From positions 107,832-171,831 of the forward strand of contig NZ_QBFD01000012.1 of the NCBI RefSeq assembly GCF_003335585.1: a stretch of DNA of 64,000 nucleotides, read 5' to 3'. Numbering within the stretch: position 1 is the stretch's first letter; each line of letters starts with the position of its first letter. The translations under genes were made by a program, and so were the position numbers. The notes beneath the pieces are model-generated. The model had not been told where the DNA came from, made no database searches, and saw only the letters and a list, made by a program, of their open reading frames with translations. Source of the DNA: Sulfitobacter sp. DFL-14 (GTDB taxonomy: Bacteria; Pseudomonadota; Alphaproteobacteria; Rhodobacterales; Rhodobacteraceae). Shown here piece after piece: positions 43,422-51,826 of this stretch.

Positions 43422-44579
43422 ATGCGCACATCGGAAATCAATTCTCAAGCCTTCGGCCCGTCAACGATCCGCGAGGCGGCGGACGCCAATCGCGATCCCA
43501 TCCTGGTCGGCACGCCCTGGCGGCGCGGATATGGTCATTGGCAGGTGTCGCGCATGCGGGATGTGCGCGCCGTGCTGGCGCACCCGGGCACCACAACCGA
43601 CGATCTTGCTTTCAGGGTGTTTGCCCGGTTCCGTGAAAAGCGCGGTGATCTTGACAGCATTTTCCGTCTGTCCCGCCAGATCAGCCGCGCACACCGCACC
43701 CCCAACGACGCGGAGCGCATGGACGCCATCACCGTCACCAAACGGTTTATGGAATGCCTGCCCGCGCAGGATTTCCGGTCTCCTCTGACCGCGCTGGTTT
43801 CTTCGGGCGAAACCGAGGCTGACGCAATGGCAATGGCAGTGCAAAAGCCGATCATGGAATGGCGCGCCGCAGCACTTGGGATCAATGCGGCCCTGGGTCA
43901 GGAAATCGAGATCGACAGCATTGACATATTGGCAAGCCTCGACCGCACCGCGATCCCCGGTTTCATCAAGCTGGAGCCAAAGGCAGCGCGCATCATGGGC
44001 AATCTCTCGGCGATGAACGTCGGGTGGGCCGCCGGGCAGAAAATTCCTCTGATGCATTTGATTTCCCCAGCCTTTCTGGCAATTGAGCCCCTGTCCAAGA
44101 CCAGCGGTCTGATGCTTGCGCATCTGGCCGACAATCCGGACCTTCAGGAGACGCTGCGCAACCGCGCGGAACTTCGCCCGGCCTACCTGCAGGAAGTGGA
44201 GCGCCTGCTGGGCGCGGTGCGCTATGTCGCCCGCCAGATCGGACCCGCCGGTCTGGATCTGGGTGACATGCGTTTGCCGCCCCATTCTCTTGTGTCCTGC
44301 GATCTGGTGGCGGCCAACCGCGATCCGGAGCTTTGGGAAGACCCCGAAGCTTTCCGTTTCGACCGGCCGCGCCTGCATACAGCCACGTTTTCCTTTGGCT
44401 CTCTTGCTTGCACCGGCAGCCAGTTGAGCCGCCTGTTCCTCGGCACCCTTTTGGATGCCGCTCTGGAAACTGTTCGCCTTGCAGCACCGTGCACCGCAAA
44501 GCCGGATGACCGGAGGTTCGCCCGATGGTCGATGATACGGGGCTACGAGAGCTGTCGGCTGCGTTTTGCCGCAATCTGA
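43422..44579 (+). CDS. Atypical cytochrome P450
   Basis: A 385-residue P450-like protein. The thiolate ligand is Cys330 in FSFGSLACTG, which keeps the FxxG and Cys-x-Gly spacing but has Leu where His or Arg usually binds the heme propionate. The K-helix ExxR is EVER (258-261), with correct spacing to the following VAR. AANRDPELWEDPEAFRFDRP is a normal meander. The I-helix reads AIEPLSKT: the conserved acid is Glu222, but the oxygen-activating Thr is Pro223. That resembles peroxygenase or isomerase P450s more than monooxygenases. The ATG at 43422 is preferred over a TTG at 43362. Confidence 0.88.
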   Translation: MRTSEINSQAFGPSTIREAADANRDPILVGTPWRRGYGHWQVSRMRDVRAVLAHPGTTTDDLAFRVFARFREKRGDLDSIFRLSRQISRAHRTPNDAERMDAITVTKRFMECLPAQDFRSPLTALVSSGETEADAMAMAVQKPIMEWRAAALGINAALGQEIEIDSIDILASLDRTAIPGFIKLEPKAARIMGNLSAMNVGWAAGQKIPLMHLISPAFLAIEPLSKTSGLMLAHLADNPDLQETLRNRAELRPAYLQEVERLLGAVRYVARQIGPAGLDLGDMRLPPHSLVSCDLVAANRDPELWEDPEAFRFDRPRLHTATFSFGSLACTGSQLSRLFLGTLLDAALETVRLAAPCTAKPDDRRFARWSMIRGYESCRLRFAAI

Positions 44580-44715
44580 TGGGTAAACCTTTGAATTTGG
44601 GATCATTGCAACCATAGCGATAAGATGCAAAGTATCATGCCATCAGTGGTTTGTATCTTGTCTGTTTTGGTTCATTTTTCACGCCCCAAACCCCCGTAGC
44701 GGTCCGGAGAATCCC
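44580..44715. promoter_or_regulatory. Upstream region of the large pyruvyltransferase-like gene
   Basis: An AT-rich 136-base gap. It contains GATAAGATG (44619-44627), shared with the gap at 34301-34308, in each case followed by a GATA/TATC-type sequence. CGGAGAATCCC just before the ATG supplies a weak ribosome site. Confidence 0.35.
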
Positions 44716-47616
44716 ATGCCTGCTTCCAATGAGCGCCGTATCGCGATTTTCGGTACTTTCGACGTTGAAAACTACGGCGATCTGCTGTTTCCGCTGCTGG
44801 CACAACAACGGCTTGCACCTGAAGGCATGGATCTTGTTGCCGTGTCACCGACCGCCGGGGTAACCCGCTACCGCGATACGGTTCCTGTCATTTCGCTGGC
44901 GGAATTTGCCAAAACGGCGGACAGCTTTGACGGCATTCTGATCGGCGGCGGCAATATCGTACACATCCGCGATTTCGGTCTGCCGGGCTATGATGAAAAC
45001 GCCTATCCCGCCCTCTGGGCAGGCGCAACGGCCCATGCCCTGCGCCATGGGTTGCCAGTGGCGTGGAATGCGCCCGGTGTGCTGGCCCCGGAAGGGGCAG
45101 CGCCCGGCCCGGACTGGCTGCAGCGCGTCGCGGCAGCCGCCGACCGATTTGCCGTGCGGGACGCACAAAGCGCCGATGCGATGGACCGCTGGGCAGGCCG
45201 TCACCCGGAGGTGATGCCGGACACGGCAACCGATCTGCCGCACCTCTGGCCCGAAGCGGCGCTGAAGCGGCGCTTTGCCAGGATCAGAAAGAAACTGAAA
45301 ATCCCGAAAGCGCGGCCCGTGATCGCGCTCCATGTCAAGGCACGCAGCCTGCGCAAAACCTCCGTTGCCGATTTCGCGCAGCAACTGGATGCAGCCCTTG
45401 AAGCCTCTGGCGCAACCGCTGTTCTGATCGCGATCGGGCGCTGCCATGGTGACCATGAGCTGGCCCAGGCGCTTCATGCCGCAGCACCCCGCCATACCAT
45501 TGCTTACGACGAAGCCGATACCCTGCAAGACATCGCCGCCGTCATTGCGGGGGCGAACGCCTATCTTGGGGCCTCCCTGCACGGCCAGATCACGGCTGCG
45601 GCCTATGGCGTCCCGGCGCGACTGGTCGCCGTGCCGAACCTGCACAAGTTTGAAGGTCAGGCGATCCAGATGGACAGGACCGCGGATGTCGTGGACAGTT
45701 GGGAAACCGCGCTGAAGGATCTGCCCCGCGTTCTCGAACAGCCCAAACAAGCCCTGCCTGCCGCAATCGCGCACCAGCTTGAGGCCCATTGGAACCAGGT
45801 CACCCAGATCTTTGCCGCCAGGAAACAAGGTGCGACGCATGCCGACATCTTTCCAGATGCCGAGATTGAAACAGCCCTTGCCGACGCCGTGGCAGAGATG
45901 CGGCAGGGATCGGCGGCACCCGCCACATCCGGCAAGGACGCAACCCCACCCGCCGATGACACGCCCCCCCCAGCCCAGCCGGCATGGGACGCCAGGGCGT
46001 TTAACGGGCTGATCGCCGATCAGGCCTATGCAGCGGCAGACACCTATGTCGCCAGCCATCTTGCCCAGACCCCTGCACATCTGCCCGCACGTCTGGGCGA
46101 AGTGCGCCTGGCAATGGCCCGCGATGAAACACAAAAGGCCCTCGATCTCTCCGCGAAACTGGCCGAGGAATGGCCGGCCAACCCCTGGGTCTGGAGCACC
46201 CACCTCAAGTGCCTGGCCAAGGCGGGACAGACAGATGACGCCATGGCTTGGTTTCTCGCCGGTCTCGATGCGCCGGACATCGACGAAACCATGCTGAAGG
46301 CCGCAACTGGCGATGTGTTGTCGTCGATGCCCATGCAGGCGCAGGTCGCCTTTCTCAAGGCGGCGCTCGAAAAACGCCCCCAAAGCACGCATTTGATGCT
46401 GCGCCTGGCAATCCGCGCTGATGTGAGCGGCGATTACCAGCTTGCGCTCGACCTGTTCAAGAAAGTCGAACAGGACGGCCCCCTGCCCGATTATGCGGCC
46501 AAGGTGCGCAATCATCTGCGTTCAATCGAACTGACCTTGCCCGACGCTCTGGACCGTCTGCAAAGCGATGTGGAGGCCGGGACAGAGGATGTTGTCAGCC
46601 TGTGCCGACTGTGCAGGCTGGCCGCTGCGGCGGGGCGGTTCGACCTGTCGGTTTCGGCGCTGCGGCGGGCGCTGGAACTGCATCCGCTGGAATGGCGGAC
46701 GGTCTACAGGCTCAATCGCGTTTTCCTGACGCGGGCCGAGGACAGGAAGATATTCGCAGCCCTCAAACGGCTCGCGACAACCAAGGCGCCGGAGCCCGCC
46801 TGGCTGTTGCAATACGCGCTTTTCGCCCTGCGCGCGGGTTACAAGGGCGAAGCGCGCGAAACCCTCTTGCTGCTTGCCGAAACGGAGCTTCTGGGCCCGA
46901 CCGCGCGCAGCCTGCTGGCCGCGCTTGATGTCCTTGGCAAGACCCGCCCGCGCAAAGCAGTGCTTGGCGACAGCGATGTCAGGATTGTCAGAAAGCGGGG
47001 CGCAGAGAACATCGTTGTGGTGTTTGAAGGCCTGATCGGCGGGCTGAGTTACATCAACAGCCGGTATCTGGATAAGGTCATGGCGGATATTCCGGCACAT
47101 ATCATCTATCTGCGCGACCCCCACGGGCAGATATTCCTCAAGGGTGTGCCTGAGCTTGGCGCAGATGAAGCGGCAATGCAGACCGCACTGGCCGCGATGA
47201 TTGCAGAGCTTGGCCAGGGCAAGGTGGTTGCAATCGGAGGATCGGCCGCCGGATTTGCGGCCCTGCGCACCGGCCTGGCCATTGATGCGGATGCCGTCAT
47301 TTCACTGGCGGGCTTTGTCACGCCCGGCACCGCCAGGGCCCAGGACGGGGACCATGCCCGGCGCGGCATGGCAGAGATCTTCGGAGCCGATCTGGACGCC
47401 TTTGATCTGCGCCCGCAGCTTCGGTCACACCCCAAGCTGCAACTGACACAGGTTGTCGGCAGCAACTACACGCCCGACATGACCCGCCTGCGCGCGCTCG
47501 ACGACATAAAGAATGCCCAGGCCATTGTCCTCGACGGTATCGACACCCATCACGTCGCCTTGCCCGCGGTGACGGACGGCACCCTGAAACGCCTGCTGAA
47601 CGACGCGCTGTCGTAG
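44716..47616 (+). CDS. Pyruvyltransferase, repeat region and hydrolase-like fusion
   Basis: A 966-residue protein with three parts. Residues 1-390 are pyruvyltransferase-like: FGTFDVENYGDLLFPLL at 12-28 and ASLHGQITAAAYGVP near 290, both paralogous to the protein at 39503. Residues ~430-730 are alpha-helical with a TPR-like pattern (LGEVRLAMARDETQKALDL; LRLAIRADVSGDYQLALDLF). Residues ~760-966 resemble an alpha/beta hydrolase, with a nucleophile elbow GGSAAG (Ser near 843) and possible Asp and His near 940-950 (DGIDTHH). No membrane segment is seen. The combination is unusual, and its function is inferred as surface-glycan modification. Confidence 0.82.
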   Translation: MPASNERRIAIFGTFDVENYGDLLFPLLAQQRLAPEGMDLVAVSPTAGVTRYRDTVPVISLAEFAKTADSFDGILIGGGNIVHIRDFGLPGYDENAYPALWAGATAHALRHGLPVAWNAPGVLAPEGAAPGPDWLQRVAAAADRFAVRDAQSADAMDRWAGRHPEVMPDTATDLPHLWPEAALKRRFARIRKKLKIPKARPVIALHVKARSLRKTSVADFAQQLDAALEASGATAVLIAIGRCHGDHELAQALHAAAPRHTIAYDEADTLQDIAAVIAGANAYLGASLHGQITAAAYGVPARLVAVPNLHKFEGQAIQMDRTADVVDSWETALKDLPRVLEQPKQALPAAIAHQLEAHWNQVTQIFAARKQGATHADIFPDAEIETALADAVAEMRQGSAAPATSGKDATPPADDTPPPAQPAWDARAFNGLIADQAYAAADTYVASHLAQTPAHLPARLGEVRLAMARDETQKALDLSAKLAEEWPANPWVWSTHLKCLAKAGQTDDAMAWFLAGLDAPDIDETMLKAATGDVLSSMPMQAQVAFLKAALEKRPQSTHLMLRLAIRADVSGDYQLALDLFKKVEQDGPLPDYAAKVRNHLRSIELTLPDALDRLQSDVEAGTEDVVSLCRLCRLAAAAGRFDLSVSALRRALELHPLEWRTVYRLNRVFLTRAEDRKIFAALKRLATTKAPEPAWLLQYALFALRAGYKGEARETLLLLAETELLGPTARSLLAALDVLGKTRPRKAVLGDSDVRIVRKRGAENIVVVFEGLIGGLSYINSRYLDKVMADIPAHIIYLRDPHGQIFLKGVPELGADEAAMQTALAAMIAELGQGKVVAIGGSAAGFAALRTGLAIDADAVISLAGFVTPGTARAQDGDHARRGMAEIFGADLDAFDLRPQLRSHPKLQLTQVVGSNYTPDMTRLRALDDIKNAQAIVLDGIDTHHVALPAVTDGTLKRLLNDALS

Positions 47617-47710
47617 GAATACGTCAATGGACCTGAGGCCGGGAACACGAGCATGGTTCGGGAGCCATCGGGCCAAACCGGGCGGTGTCACTGGTTCGCA
47701 ATGGGGATAA

Positions 47711-47800
47711 TGGCGGAGGCTCAGGGATTCGAACCCTGGGGACGCTCTCACGCCCGCCGGTTTTCAAGACCGGTGCATTCGACCACTCTGCCAAACCTCC
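47711..47800 (-). tRNA. tRNA-Ser (anticodon TGA)
   Basis: A complete 90-base class II tRNA. The acceptor stem is GGAGGTT paired with AGCCTCC; the discriminator is G and CCA is encoded. The anticodon loop CTTGAAA gives TGA, reading serine UCN codons. A long variable arm is present. The 3' end points toward the accessory locus, the orientation used by many island integrases, although no integrase or att duplicate is seen here. Confidence 0.95.
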
Positions 47801-48028
47801 GCAACGCCCCCCTCCTAGAGTGCCGCAATCGATTCGGCAAATGCTCCGATGTGCCGAATTTACCGGCCGTCACACGGGGAAATTTGCCGATCAGGACAGC
47901 CCAGCCTTTTCAGGCTGTCCCTTGCAGGTTAGAGTGCGGCAAAACCCTCGTCCAAGGGGGTGTTGAGCGTTGCCGCAAGATGCGGCGTGAAATGGCCCAT
48001 CAGGCCAGCAGGCAAGGACGACAAATTG

Positions 48029-48919
48029 ATGAGCAGGCTTATTTCCCGCCCCGACAGCCGCGCAGGCCGTTTGACCGTGATGGCAGGTCTGGTCCTGTCG
48101 GTGGGCCTGTTGGCAGGCTGCGAAGACACCGGGCAGCTTGGCTTCCTCAAGCCCAAGGCACAGGCCAGCACGGCAGGTGCCACCCGCTCCACCAAGCTGG
48201 TGGAACGCGATGTGGAGGCGCCCGAGGTCTTCAACGTAACAGACCAGGGATTGTGGGATGGCCGCCCCTCGCTGGGGGGCGTCTGGGTGGCGCATCCCGA
48301 TGTGACCGAACCCGAGCGGGTGATCATCCGCAACGAGGCGAACGGGAAGTTCGTGATTGGCGCCTTGTTCCGGCGCGAGCGTGAACTGCCCGGCCCGAAC
48401 CTGCAGATGTCATCGGACGCCGCTGCGGCGCTGAATGTTCTGGCGGGCGCGCCCGCGCCGCTGAACGTGATCGCCCTGCGCCGTGAAGAGGCCGAGGAAA
48501 CCGCCGAAGCCGAGGCCGCCGCCGCGAGCGTGCAGGCGCCGTCGGATGTAACGGAAACGACGCTGGACCCCATCGCACCCGCCGAGCAGGCCATTGATGC
48601 GGCAGCACCCGCACCCGCGGCGGCCGCCCCCGCGGCCCCGGCGGCAGCAAAACCTGTGGCACCTGCCCCGAAACCGGCATCCAGCCTGTCCAAACCCTAT
48701 GTCCAGATCGGCATTTTCAGTGTCGAAGCCAATGCCGAACGCGCGGCCAAGCAGATGCGCGGCGCCGGGCTGGTCCCGACGGTCAAGAAATCAGAAATCA
48801 ATGGCAAGCCCTTCTGGCGTGTCGTTGTCGGCCCGGTCACCAGCCAGTCCGAACTCAACAGCCTGGTCAAGAAGATCAAGGGCGAAGGGTTCTCGGACGC
48901 CTATGCCGTGTCGAGCTAA
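48029..48919 (+). CDS. SPOR-domain lipoprotein
   Basis: A 296-residue lipoprotein: lipobox LLAGC near residues 28-32, then a ~100-residue extracytoplasmic region of unknown fold. An Ala/Pro-rich linker precedes a C-terminal SPOR domain (about 220-296, KPYVQIGIFSVEANAERAAK onset). SPOR domains bind denuded glycans at the division septum, so a role in cell division or envelope remodelling is likely. It is followed 21 bases later by a D-Ala-D-Ala carboxypeptidase gene on the same strand, which fits that role. Confidence 0.88.
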   Translation: MSRLISRPDSRAGRLTVMAGLVLSVGLLAGCEDTGQLGFLKPKAQASTAGATRSTKLVERDVEAPEVFNVTDQGLWDGRPSLGGVWVAHPDVTEPERVIIRNEANGKFVIGALFRRERELPGPNLQMSSDAAAALNVLAGAPAPLNVIALRREEAEETAEAEAAAASVQAPSDVTETTLDPIAPAEQAIDAAAPAPAAAAPAAPAAAKPVAPAPKPASSLSKPYVQIGIFSVEANAERAAKQMRGAGLVPTVKKSEINGKPFWRVVVGPVTSQSELNSLVKKIKGEGFSDAYAVSS

Positions 48920-48940
48920 TCACAGGAGCTTTCCCAGACC

Positions 48941-50092
48941 ATGATCCGCCACTTCGCTGCCTGCCTGGCGCTGATCCTGTTCAGCCTTCCCGCCCAAGCC
49001 TTCGAGACCAAGGCAAGTGCCGCCTATGTCTATGACCTGACCACCGGCACGGTGCTTCTGGCCAAGAATGCGGACCAGCCGCTGCCGCCCGCGTCCATGT
49101 CCAAGCTGATGACGCTTTACATGGCCTTCGAGGCGCTGGAGAACGGGCGGCTGGAACTGGATGACGAATTGCTCGTCTCTGCCGATGCGGCGTCCTACGG
49201 CGGTTCCACCATGTTCCTGCAACAGGGCGAACGCGTGTCGGTCGAAGACCTGCTGCGCGGCATCATCGTGCTGTCGGGCAATGACGCCTGTGTGGTCCTG
49301 GCGGAGGCGCTGTCGGGGACCGAAGCGCGTTTCGCCCGCGACATGACCACCCGTGCGCAGCAGTTGGGCATGACCAATTCGACCTTCATGAACTCCAACG
49401 GCTGGCCCAAGCCCGGCCACCGCATGTCGATGCGCGACCTCGGGTTGGTGGCCACCAGGCTGATCACGGAATTCCCGCAGTTCTACCCGATGTTCGCCGA
49501 AGAGGAGTTCCTGTTTGATACGAACGAGTCAGCGAACCGCTACAACCGCAACCCGCTGCTCAAGCTGGGGATTGGCGCAGACGGCCTGAAGACCGGCCAC
49601 ACCTCCGAGGCGGGCTACGGGCTGGTCGGATCGGCCAAACAGGGGAACCGCCGTGTGGTTTTCGTGATCTCGGGGCTGGATACCGCCGAAGCACGCGCGC
49701 AGGAATCCGAAGCCATCGTGAACTGGGCCTTCCGCCAGTTCTCTGAACGTACCCTGGGCGAGGCCGGCACGCAGATCACCGAAGTGCCTGTGGCGCTGGG
49801 TGCCGTGCAGACTGTGGGGCTGGAGCTGAAAGACAAGCTGACAATGCTGACCCCCTTTACCGGCAGCAATGATGTCACGGCAGAGGCGATCTATCAGATG
49901 CCTTTCAAGGCCCCGATCGAAAAGGGCGCCGAGATGGGGGAACTGGTGATCACCCGCGAAGGCCTGCCGGAAGTGCGCGTGCCGCTGGTTGCCTCCGATG
50001 ATGTGGCCCCCGGCGGCTTCATGATCAAACTGGCCGCAGCGGCGCAGCATCTGCTGGCGCGGATCAATGCAGGTCCGCAGGAATCCTCGTGA
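48941..50092 (+). CDS. D-alanyl-D-alanine carboxypeptidase (PBP5/6 type)
   Basis: A 383-residue penicillin-binding protein. The signal peptide ends near residue 20 (LPAQAFETKA). Catalytic motifs are complete: Ser-Met-Ser-Lys (SxxK) in PASMSKLMT near 51, SGN in LSGNDACV near 112, and LKTGHTSEAG (KTG) near 215. A C-terminal beta domain and amphipathic anchor region close the protein. It trims pentapeptide side chains of peptidoglycan. The stop overlaps the tmk start by four bases. Confidence 0.95.
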   Translation: MIRHFAACLALILFSLPAQAFETKASAAYVYDLTTGTVLLAKNADQPLPPASMSKLMTLYMAFEALENGRLELDDELLVSADAASYGGSTMFLQQGERVSVEDLLRGIIVLSGNDACVVLAEALSGTEARFARDMTTRAQQLGMTNSTFMNSNGWPKPGHRMSMRDLGLVATRLITEFPQFYPMFAEEEFLFDTNESANRYNRNPLLKLGIGADGLKTGHTSEAGYGLVGSAKQGNRRVVFVISGLDTAEARAQESEAIVNWAFRQFSERTLGEAGTQITEVPVALGAVQTVGLELKDKLTMLTPFTGSNDVTAEAIYQMPFKAPIEKGAEMGELVITREGLPEVRVPLVASDDVAPGGFMIKLAAAAQHLLARINAGPQESS

Positions 50093-50727
50093 GCGACAAG
50101 GGGCTGTTCATCAGCTTTGAGGGCATTGACGGTTCGGGAAAGTCCACCCAGGCCAGGCTGCTGGCCGATGATCTGCGCGACGCAGGCCGTGACGTGATCC
50201 TGACGCGGGAACCCGGCGGCTCTCCCGGGGCGGAGGAGATCCGCGCGCTGGTCCTGCAGGGCGATCCCGACCGCTGGTCGGCGGAAACCGAGATTCTGCT
50301 CTTCACCGCCGCGCGCCGCGATCATCTGGAACGCACCATCCGGCCCGCGCTTGCGGCGGGCAAGGTGGTGATTTGCGACCGTTTTGCGGATTCGACCCGG
50401 ATGTATCAGGGCCTGTCGCGCGGCGATCTGCGCGGCGTCGTGGACCGGTTGCATGACCTCATGATCGGGGTCGAGCCGGATCTGACCATCCTGATCGACA
50501 TGGACCCCACCGAAGGATTGAGCCGCGCCCTGTCCCGCAAGGGGGCCGAGGAACGGTTCGAGGATTTCGGCGAGGATCTGCAAAAGGCCATGCGCGCGGG
50601 GTTCCTGGCGCTGGCCGATGAATTTGCGGACCGGTTCCGGGTTGTCGACGGCGCAAGGGCCGTCGAGGCCGTAGCGGCAGATGTCCGCGCGGTGGCGGAC
50701 GGGTTTCTGCCCAAGCGGCGCGCCTGA
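50089..50727 (+). CDS. tmk: Thymidylate kinase
   Basis: Tmk phosphorylates dTMP to dTDP. The 212-residue protein has the P-loop FEGIDGSGKSTQ near residues 9-20, the DRFADSTR motif near 95 (YQG follows), and the lid SRALSRKGAEERFED with arginines. Its GTG start lies in the stop of the carboxypeptidase gene. A bidirectional terminator follows at 50794. The holB gene lies 1.1 kb downstream, with an oppositely oriented lipoprotein gene intervening; tmk-holB are usually adjacent in this group. Confidence 0.96.
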   Translation: MSDKGLFISFEGIDGSGKSTQARLLADDLRDAGRDVILTREPGGSPGAEEIRALVLQGDPDRWSAETEILLFTAARRDHLERTIRPALAAGKVVICDRFADSTRMYQGLSRGDLRGVVDRLHDLMIGVEPDLTILIDMDPTEGLSRALSRKGAEERFEDFGEDLQKAMRAGFLALADEFADRFRVVDGARAVEAVAADVRAVADGFLPKRRA

Positions 50728-50793
50728 CGGCTGGCAGGCGGGATTCTCCCGGCGCAAGCGGGGCATGCGACACCAGACGCCCCCAAAAACGGC

Positions 50794-50818
50794 AAAAGGC
50801 CCCGCAAGGGGGCCTTTT
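50794..50818. terminator. Bidirectional terminator between tmk and a lipoprotein gene
   Basis: A 10-bp stem AAAAGGCCCC / GGGGCCTTTT with a five-base loop sits 66 bases after tmk and 25 bases after the oppositely oriented lipoprotein gene. It offers a T-run to both strands. Confidence 0.88.
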
Positions 50819-50843
50819 CCGGAGGTACGAGCTCGGGGAGGTG

Positions 50844-51557
50844 TTATTCGCGTTCCAGCACGAATGTCCCGCCGCCGCCGATGAGGATCGGCGCGCCGCC
50901 GGGCTGGTCCGTCACGACAACCGTGGCCGGTCCGACAGCCGCCTGCGCCTGACCGCCGCCAACCGGGCCAAGGAAGGAACCGCCGAGGCCAAGGTTGACC
51001 TGACCGATGCTGCCGCTGACCGGATCAACCAGTTCACCACCCATGTTCAGGGTAAAGACATTGGTCACGACTTCGGTGGGTGCGCCGGGGATTGGCGGCA
51101 CGCCGGGGGGCAGGATGATCGGCTGGGTCTGCTCGGAGAGGACCGATGGCGCGATGCCGTCTGCGCTGTCCAGCGTACCGTCGAGGGCGAAGGCCTCGCC
51201 GCCCAGCTCGCCACGGAAGTTGGTGGCGGTCCCGGCGATGGTCTCATTGTCGAAATCCGCCTGAACTTCCAGATCGCCAAGCGCATAGCCGGTGGTATTG
51301 GTATTGTCGTTGGCGGTGATGTTCAGCAGCGTGGAGCCGCGGAACGTGCCCTGCCCCACCAGTTCGACACTGGTCGGCGCCAAGGTTGTGGTGTTCGACA
51401 ATTCGTCGAATTTGGCGTCATAGTCGGCGCGGGTTGCAGCCGGTCCACCGCCGGGTCCGCCCCCCGGTCCGCCGCCAACTGCATTGCTGGTGCAGGCCGC
51501 CATCGCGAGGCAGACTGCCCCCAGCAGACCGGCACGTAAAATACTATGATCGTTCAC
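50844..51557 (-). CDS. TbpB-like beta-barrel lipoprotein
   Basis: A 237-residue lipoprotein: lipobox LAMAAC near residues 16-21, then GGGPGGGPGGGP linkers. A C-terminal eight-strand barrel-like domain follows (GYALGDLEVQADFDNETIAG; FRGELGGEAFALDG). This pattern matches small transferrin-binding-protein-B-like solute-binding lipoproteins. Ligand unknown; iron or haem binding is possible but not shown. The GTG at 51557 has GGGGAA nine bases upstream. The gene interrupts the usual tmk-holB adjacency, which suggests a later insertion. Confidence 0.78.
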   Translation of the reverse strand: MNDHSILRAGLLGAVCLAMAACTSNAVGGGPGGGPGGGPAATRADYDAKFDELSNTTTLAPTSVELVGQGTFRGSTLLNITANDNTNTTGYALGDLEVQADFDNETIAGTATNFRGELGGEAFALDGTLDSADGIAPSVLSEQTQPIILPPGVPPIPGAPTEVVTNVFTLNMGGELVDPVSGSIGQVNLGLGGSFLGPVGGGQAQAAVGPATVVVTDQPGGAPILIGGGGTFVLERE

Positions 51558-51826
51558 AAGAATTTCCCCTTCGTGGCTCAAAACACATTCAGATGGATGC
51601 CCTCCGGCCCGGCACGGAATTCGCAGGGCACAGGCAGAACCATGCATTCAATAACCTTGTGAAACGGCGCTTGGTCACTCCCCCAATCGGGGGATGCAGG
51701 GGCAATTCTGGCTTTTATGTGCCCTTTGGCACGCAAGTTGCGACCACAGGTTGTTGCCAGTGGCTTGACGGTGCCATCCCGCCACCACCCCCTTTCAACC
51801 GCCGCGATCCGTGGTAAACGAAACCC

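Noticed and set aside
47653..48384. Plus-strand frame across the tRNA-Ser gene
   Set aside because: It runs through a tRNA and overlaps the SPOR gene in another frame.
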